DNA of 64,000 nucleotides from Hippasteria phrygiana. Its lineage: Eukaryota > Echinodermata > Asteroidea > Valvatida > Goniasteridae. Below, piece by piece: positions 14,401-23,400 of this stretch. Every line of letters begins with the position of its first letter. Position 1 is the stretch's first letter. The stretch is from positions 186,001 to 250,000 of the forward strand of contig JAZGUH010000154.1 of NCBI GenBank assembly GCA_037893225.1, in the 5' to 3' direction. The notes beneath the pieces are model-generated. The model had not been told where the DNA came from. It ran no database searches and saw nothing but the letters and a program-made list of their open reading frames with translations. The position numbers and the translations under genes are program-made.

Positions 14401-17400
14401 ATCAGCATTAATATAGCACTTTCGCCAAAATATCAGAGGCTTTCATTTGATATCATTACCACTGATACACAGGCTTATTCCTTCTGCGATCCACCTTGGC
14501 TACAGAGTCCGTCTAGGTTCTCATATTTGTCTTAGGGAAGAGAAGTATAAAAAGTGCTCGAGTCTACACTGTAATCACACCCGATAGATTACACAATAAA
14601 TAGCTTATTCCAAGAAATGTGAAATGATCAGGTTACAGTGCCGTCAATTTTAAAACTTGGCCTAGTACAAAGTGTGTTGTGGAGCATTGTGGCCTCGTGG
14701 CTTAGTGTACCGGACTCAAGATCTCGGAGATACTGCAGATTGGGGGTTCGAGACCAGCTGGGGGGTCATGGTGCTTGTGTCCTTGAGCAAGACACTTTGT
14801 CACAAGTTGCTTCTCTCCACCCAGGAGTAAAGGGGTACCTGTGAGGGCAGTGATGGTTATGTGTTTGGTTAGCCTATGAATGCTTAACTTGCAGCCAGGA
14901 ATGTATACTCCCCAGGGAGCTGAAGTTTCAGGAATGATCAGTACGCCCGATGAGTAGGGGTAATAATATGCCATGAGCACCGAGGTCTTGGTGGATATGT
15001 GCGCTTTACAAATGTCCATTGTTATTATTTTCCTCAATTGCCGGTTGGGGCGACACACGATGCTCGAAAAGAGTGGGTTCGGGCGACGCGGTCGAATAGG
15101 GCGACACATAAATGTCGCCCCATTGTGAAAGTCGCCCCTTTGGAGTGTTTTTTAGTAGGGTGTGTGGGGAAAGTGCTCTAAATGGGCCACTCGCGCATCA
15201 CCCTTTTGGGGTTATTTCGGGCAGAGTCGCCCATTTGCCGCATGCACAGGAATTCTAATTATTATTATTTTTATTATGCATTGAGTGAATAGAAGTAGCC
15301 AATCCTTCAGTATGCATGACCTGGGTCTATAGGTCTGAAAATGTCTTTGGCATCTATTGAAGATTTATCATCTATTTCGATCTGGACCCATGAAAAAAAC
15401 CTTAACCCATTGAGCCTGGATGACCACTATAGAGGCGGACTGAAAATTACCACCTGGCCGGTTGACTACTACACACGCCAATCTCTGCATTTTCAATCCA
15501 TTGTTGGGGTAATGTGAATGTTATACTTGGCTGCACAAGCCGGCATGGCACCCCAGCGCCCCCATAATAGTCAGGCTCAAGGAGTTAACCCCTTGCGTAC
15601 GGATGACGCCATATGGCGCCCCAAAAAAAGAGTGCCACCAGGCCAGATGACGCCATTTGCCGCCGTTTGTGCAGTTTCAATCCATTGTTGGATTATTGTT
15701 TATGTTACGCTTGACTGCACAAACACATTGTAGCAGTTTGCTTGGCTGCCAGAACCGCAGCGACACCCCGACGTCTCCCGTAAAAAAACGTACTCAAGGG
15801 GTTAAGGGTGGTAAGGCTGGCAACCTTAAATCTAGCCTCTGTTTTAGCCCTTTACTTAGAGTGGCTTTTAACGTTGTATTGGGTGAATTCCATTAAAACA
15901 AAACAAAAAACCTACCACTGACATCTTTCCCGATCAGATCCTTTGCTTTCTGGACTGTAACCAGTAGAACAGTACTGGGTGCCTGTAACACAAATCAACA
16001 AAAGTTGTTCTTTAAAGATGTACAATCGCAACTTCAAATCTGAAACTTTCTCGTAAAGCTAAACTTAAAGGGCGTGTACATGATTGGTCATTGTTGCAAT
16101 TTATAAAAATGGGCGGATTTGGGGGTTAGTATGTTATAGGAAATATCGTTCCACTCAACTGTTCAAAGTTTTGCGTTGTTGGATGGCAAAAAGAGCGAGA
16201 GAAAAGCGGCGCTCGTTTTCAACCGTCGGGCGGATGATATAGCCTTTAGTCAAGGCGCGACTGGCTACCAGCTGGACACGTGACGCGCCCTGAATGCCAG
16301 CATGTCCAGCGCGCCACTCGTCCGTTTTTAGCCACGCGCGCCTTGACTAAAGGCTACAGGGCAGTTTTTCAACGATTTCCAGCTGGAAATCGTTGGAAGA
16401 CGATATAAATTTCCACTTTTCTTGACGACAGCACATCTGGTACCATAATTTCACAGGATGATTGAGACTACTATTAACTTACAGTCTAGTAAGGTATTTT
16501 GTAATAATTCAGTAAAAAAATAAATTGGAGAATAACCAATCATGTACACTACCTTCAAACACTTCTTCAAAGTCATAGCACTCATTGTATTGACCAATAT
16601 AGCAGTATTGTCTATCAAAGATGCAGATAACTGCAGTGCAGTTTTCTTTTTGATTTGAAAAAAAACAAAAAAACGTAATAGCAAGAATGATTAGCCCTAA
16701 CCTTCCCAAATCATCCAAAATCCTTTTTGCCAAATGGAGGAATTTGGAGGATTGAAGGTCTTTGAAAGTTGAAGCATTGGAGGATTTTGCACGATTGAGG
16801 ACATTAGAGGTTTTTTGCCTCTGGAGGAAAATGGAGGATCCAGGTCATCAGGCCCAATCTGATGCTCGGAGGATTGATCAGGTTACTGGGGTGTTTATCG
16901 AAAACCCACTGCAGATTTTTTTGCAGGATTCAGGCAGTGGTCCCCGGTAACAAACATTGAAGGATTTTGGAATCGGAGGATAGTGGAGGATTCGGGTTTC
17001 ATGTAGGAAAAATGACGTGTGGAGTTAGGGTTAAGCAAGGTTCGTAGACTTCATCAAAGGAAGAATAAAAAACTTAATTTTGAAATACTTACTACTTCTT
17101 TGCTTACAGTCAAGACCATGCTGTTGTGTTCACCGACAGATATAAAGGCCTTGAACATCTACAACAGTAACATACAAGATCAACAATCTCAGGCTGAGTA
17201 GAACATCCATATAACTGTGAGTCTGACGGTCACAGGTTCGAATCCCGACTGATAATGAAACCAATTGGAACAGATTTTTTCCCCCGAAAACTAAGAATAT
17301 TAAGAACGTCTGTTCTTGCTATCACGTGACTTACGTCATGAAGATAACCATACAATTCCTTGTCATCTGGGAATGATTGGTCGACAGCACCAAGACGGAA

Positions 17401-20400
17401 ATAGATCACTGACAGGATACTACGATACAGATCAACAACCTGGATGAAAAAAAAGTTACCGAATAATTTTAAACATTTGATCATGAACGCTTTGCAAAAG
17501 ACGTTTGACTCCAACGTTACATAATACACACTGTAATAATAAGCATACACGCTGCAGTGAAACGGTAGCCTATAGTTGCAGTAATTTAGTTATGCCCCAA
17601 ATTATTTATGCCCATGCCAAATTCGGGGTACTGTGAATCATAAATTATTTATGTATTATTTCTACTTTTATGCCAATGATGTGAAACAAAATATACGTAG
17701 ATTTGTACATGCCAAGTAAAGCCTAAGTTCTGCCAATCCAGCTTTTTATGAGAGAAAAGCAAACTACCAGATTTTTCATAGGGTATGAATAATTTGTACC
17801 TCTTTTTTACTGAGTTGGGGTACATCCTTGCAGGGATGGTCAATCTTACTGGCAATAACATCATCGTCTGTCTGCTCAGGTATCTGGTCAGAATTATTTT
17901 TAAGGAATGCACATTAAACTTACTATTTATTTGCCTCAAAGTAATCTTTTCACTGTCTCCTTGAACTTCAAACAGACGAGTAGCTGAGGAGCAGTTCTAA
18001 GTCTGCAGTTTTAATGTTTTGATTTTGTTTTTTTTTATCGTAAAAGCAATTTTGAAAAAAAAAAATCATCTGTGATATTTAAATGTACAATTCAGTTTTA
18101 ACTGCCAGAAATGTTTTTAATAAACCATTATTGAACTGAATTGAGACTTTTGAAAATTCACGTGCTGTAAACAAAAATTAAACTCTTTTCACCTCACCAA
18201 ACAAATTATTCAGACAGTCCGTGACACACTGCCTGAAACTTACTTCTCATTACATTGAATTTCAGTTTTCAATTCTCTTCACAGTTCTCATAATGTCCTT
18301 GTACATGTAATGCTTAGTTTCAATTCAGAATTCCAGGTACCGATAGCAAAGGTGCGGGGAAAACTGAAAAAATAAGAACACCAGAAACAGAAAGTAATAA
18401 CATGGCCAACTGCAAACCAGGAAACTGTGTTCACAGTCTGACTGAAGTGTTACGACGACAAACTACTGACGATTCAGCACTGTTCTGGAAACGATGAGAT
18501 TTTGTGTCTGCACGTGCCGGGTGTTGTAAATCAATTTAAAATTTGGATTGTAATTGTGAAAGTTGAAAATAATTTGGTATAGAATCAAATAAATATTTGT
18601 AAATGAACTTTTAAGTGAAATCAAGTTTTGCATCCACTTCTTATTGGTGTAACTGACTGTGAAGAAAATGACCCCAAGATATCAAGAAGGTAATACATAA
18701 ATTAAAAAATGTACCAATTTCTATATTGTAGAAATGTTCAAGTCCCTAACCTTCCCAAATCCTCCAAAATCCTCTTTGCAAAATGGAGGAATTTGGAGGA
18801 TTAAGGGCACTTGGAAGTTGATGCATCGGAGGATTTTGCAGGATTGAGGTTACTAGGGGTTTTTGCCCCTGCAGGAATATGGAGGATCCAGGTTATCAGG
18901 CTCAATGTGATACATGAGGATTTTGGAGGATTGAGGTTACTAGGGGTATGCAAAAAAAACCTGGAGGATTTTTGAGGATTCGTGCTATGGTCCCCATAAG
19001 AGGATTTTGGAGGATTCAGGTTATATGGAGTTTTAACACTTTGAAATCAGAGGATGTTGGAGGATTCAGGTTACATGGGGGGAAAATGATGTAGGGAGTT
19101 AGGGTTAAACTTCAGAGACAGTGAACTTCTGTCGTGGTTAAACCGTAACAAACTATAATGTACCCGGTCATGAATGATGCAAATCCATCAAATATGGAAC
19201 ATAGAAAAGATTCCAATGTGGTTAAAAAAATAATAATAAATAAATAAATAAATAAAATGAAACGGCCACAAATTTAATACTACTATTAAAAAAAAATTAC
19301 TTAAAAAAAAAATTTACTTTAAAAAAAAAAAATAATTCCAATATTTTTTCAATTGTTCTAAATAAGATTTTTTGGAGTATTATGAATGAAGCTTCAATTT
19401 CTTCCCCCAAAAAACTGGAAAAACATTGTTCAGTAATCTTGCAAGGTGAGTGAACAACAAGTTTGGTCCACAAAATGTGCATGATGCACACATCATACAT
19501 TATATGTGACCCGCTCTGGAAAAAGGTATATTATGTCGCAAAATATGAAAGATGAGTTCCATGCATGTTTGGAAAGCCCGCAATGTAAGCTTTCATTTGG
19601 TACATGACATAGCTCCAAAGCCCTTTCCGTTCTGGAGATATCGCATTTTTGCATATTAATTAGTTCTATGGAGTTCAAATGACACAACAGAGAAAACAGG
19701 CTTTGAAATAGCTAGTTCTAATACAATGGAATCGAACAATGCACTCTAAAATGGTTATTTTTTCACGTTATTCAATGAAATCAACATTGTTGTGCACCAA
19801 ACCTGAAACTTTAGATATTTAAGATGTCATTAAAGACAAAAACAAAAAATAGATTTTGACAAATATTTTTACCCTCTTAACGTTGAAAGGGCCATTACAC
19901 GTAAATGCATAGCGCGACTTATATCACCTTTTTCTGGAGCGGGTCACATATAAGCAATGTTTGTAGGAATATTTAACCTTACATGTAACTCTAAACCCCC
20001 CCCCCCCCCCCCCCCCCCGACGCATTTTTACTAGGAACTGTCCTCAACCTGTAAAAATCCAACACCTATGGCACATTCTTTGGACTTGGATAAATTGGGG
20101 CATAGCTCAATGTAAAGTAATGGTGCCAAGGTGCTACAATACTGAACCCATCAAAATATGCTGTTGAAGTTTGTAAGGCTTGGGGTAGTTAGGTAATAGA
20201 GAATGTGTCCTGAATTGCAAAATCTTATACATGATGTCAGATGTAACAGGGAGACCAAAATTGAACCCCCAAATTTATACAATGACCCATATACCTGATG
20301 CAGATCCATCAAAAATGACAAGGGTGAAGATCTCCATTATTTAGCTCAAAACCAAAACTAAAACCAGCAATCTTCTAATGTGGGTGAACACTAATTTTGT

Positions 20401-23400
20401 ACATAAAATGTGCATTATGAACAAGGCAATTTTTACAAGCACCGTGGAGGCAACTAACGGCACTGCAGGTTAAAGGAATGCAATCAAGAAATTTTTCTGA
20501 CATTGTGTTAGCATTCTTAAATGTAGTGTACATGATTGGTCATTGTTGTAATTTTCAGAAATGGGCGGATTTGGGGGTTAGTATTTTTATAGGAAATATC
20601 GTTCCACTTCTGTTAAAAATTTTGCGTTGTTGGATGGCGAAACAAACGAGAGAAAAACGGCGCTCGTTTTCAACCGTCGGGCGGATGATAGCCTTTATGT
20701 CAAGGCGCACGTGGCTATACATGTACCTGGACGCGTGACGCGCCACGAATGCCAGCCATAGATATGGGCTCCGTGCGCCACCAAAAGAGGGCGCTGTCCA
20801 CATAGCAACCGCACTTCCATGGGGAGTACGTCGCTGGTATTACGCACTGCACTCCTCGTTCATTTGATACTCGTATACCAGTGGGATTGCTTTGTCTGTT
20901 TGCCGACTCTTGATAATTGCTTTTTCAATAAGAATATCATAGCTGGAACCAGACACTTAAATTGAAGTCAGGTAAGATGGCGTCGATATTGACCCCCCAA
21001 CTCGCCTTTTCTTTCCGACGGGGGGTAGTTGTGCACGGAGCCCATAGAATTTTAATTCTAGTGCAAGCATGTCCGGGGCGCGCCTTGACTAAAGGCTACA
21101 GAGCAGATTTCCAACGATTTCCAGCTGAAAATCGTTGGGAAAACGATAAAAATTTCCACTTTTCTTGACAACGACAGCACACCTGGTACCATAATTTCAC
21201 AGGATGATTGAGACTACTATTAACTTACAATCTAGTAAGGTATTTTGTAATAATTCAGTAAAAAGAATTGGAGGATTTATACCAATCGTGTACACTACCT
21301 TTAAAACCCTAACCCTCCAGGGCATGTTTGCTGGAACCCTGCCAGACGCATCAGATTGCATACTTTGTCACATTGACTTGTGTGGAGAGTCCAGCAAAGT
21401 GGAGCTGTCAGCACAAATGCACTGTGCTGCGTCTGGCAGGGTTAGGGTTAAGCAAATTATGTAAACATTGAAATGTGAATTGTTTTTCTTCTTGGGGATA
21501 GCCTGGAGCTGTCTGCCTGTGAATTGTCATCTGTGACTTGTCATGTGTGACATGGCCCATACATGGCCCATACTCTCCCCACCATCCTTGTCAGGACTTT
21601 CTATTGTTCCTACACACTAACATATCCCCATAGACTAAGCACACGTTTACTCGTGAGGACACCTTCCAGACAAAAGAAAAAAAACATGAGGATAGTATTG
21701 TTCCCTTTGTTATACCCTCTTTTTGTCCTCGCCAGTACGTCAATAATAATACATGTACACCTGTAGTGTAAATCCGTGACCGGTGTTACATTACATCATG
21801 TGCATGTATACACTGGTCATGACCAGTACAGTTATTGAATTGTGCGTCTAAACACGCAAATCCTTAACCCTAGCCTACCTGAATCCATCAAAATCCATAC
21901 CCCTGTTTTTGAGGATTTCGGCGGATTCAGGATACCTCCATATTGAAAACTGGGGTATTTTGATGGATTGAGGATTGTATTAGCCTAGCGGTACTGCAGA
22001 ATTTTGATGGATTCAGGATACCTCCATATTGAGCGGTCACCAAAACCAACTTTTGGTGACTTCAGGATACTTTCTAGTAAAGTTACCCAAGGGGTTAGGG
22101 TTAATCTATTGTCCGTGTTTCAGATATTCTGACCCTAACAACACAGGGGTGAGATTTCAGGAAAATGAAAAATCCATAAAAGATTAAGAGCCATTTAATT
22201 TGTATAGCGTTGCAGAAAAAGACACGGTTCAAAATTGCACAAAATAAGTAATTTTGGAATGATCAAAACAATCTAAGGACCAAAATATCTTCCGGAAATC
22301 TGGAAGACATCTCACCCAAAGACCTGAAATCAGGGGAAAATCTAGAGAACTGACGACAGCTCGTTTCAGGCATTCTTAGTTGACAGTGAAACACAATGTC
22401 ATTCATCTGATCTCTTACCTGTGGACCCGAGGCTGCTGTCCTGAACTGCAGACTCTCTTGCTTGTCTGGCAATGCAGAAAAGGTCTCAAAGAAATTCCCG
22501 TCCGACTCGGCAACTCTGAAACCAAATCAAGAAAGACAAATGTACGAGGGTGCCGATTGGCCTGCCTATAAATAACGACAGCCATGAGCGGGTATTTTTT
22601 TTTCCCCCTCATGCAGTACAACAGGAAATCCCCGACTAATATGTGTGCAAAAAAATGACTGCATTAGGTCTGTAGTTCGCATGAGAGAAACTAACAGGTC
22701 TTGAAATGCCAGAATAATAAACCTTTTTTGACATTCTCAAAGCATCATGGGAACTGCATCAGCCCAAACTGGCATTGGAAGAACAAGCACATTAGAACGG
22801 ACGTGAATTGGTTGCATTGATCACATGTTCGTTGCCATGCTTGCAAAAATCCTCTTCTGATTGGCTAATAATGTGACATTTTTAGCTTATTTATTAGAAA
22901 TTTGCATTCATCAGTAACCTGTACCCTGAGAGGGATTCCCCAATTATTTCCTTTATTTTTATTGCCATTTAAATTTTATTTTTCTGGTTATTATTTTCCT
23001 TATGTTCTATGCAAAGATATGTAAAAAGGGTATCGCTCAACTCATGACAGATATTTAGCATAAAATCAATTAATATTTGGACATGGTTTGTTTGGCCTCC
23101 AAACCCACAATGCATTGAGAATGTGGAAAAGGTTTATTACCACTGGTCTCCATGTATAAAAATATGGATTGCGCATTGGCCGCTAAGCGCTTTACGCACA
23201 GATGTCGCAAGCAGCCGCCATATTTCCACTCCCCATTTCCAACGCCGATTGGTTATTATTAAATAACCGTGCGTGAATGCACGCGCATGTATGGAACATC
23301 CAAAATAAACGTTGTGACGCCTCTATTCCTAGCCATAGCGCGCCTAACTGTGTACATGTGAATACGTAGTAGGCCTATACGTTCGCGTTACGTTTGGGGA

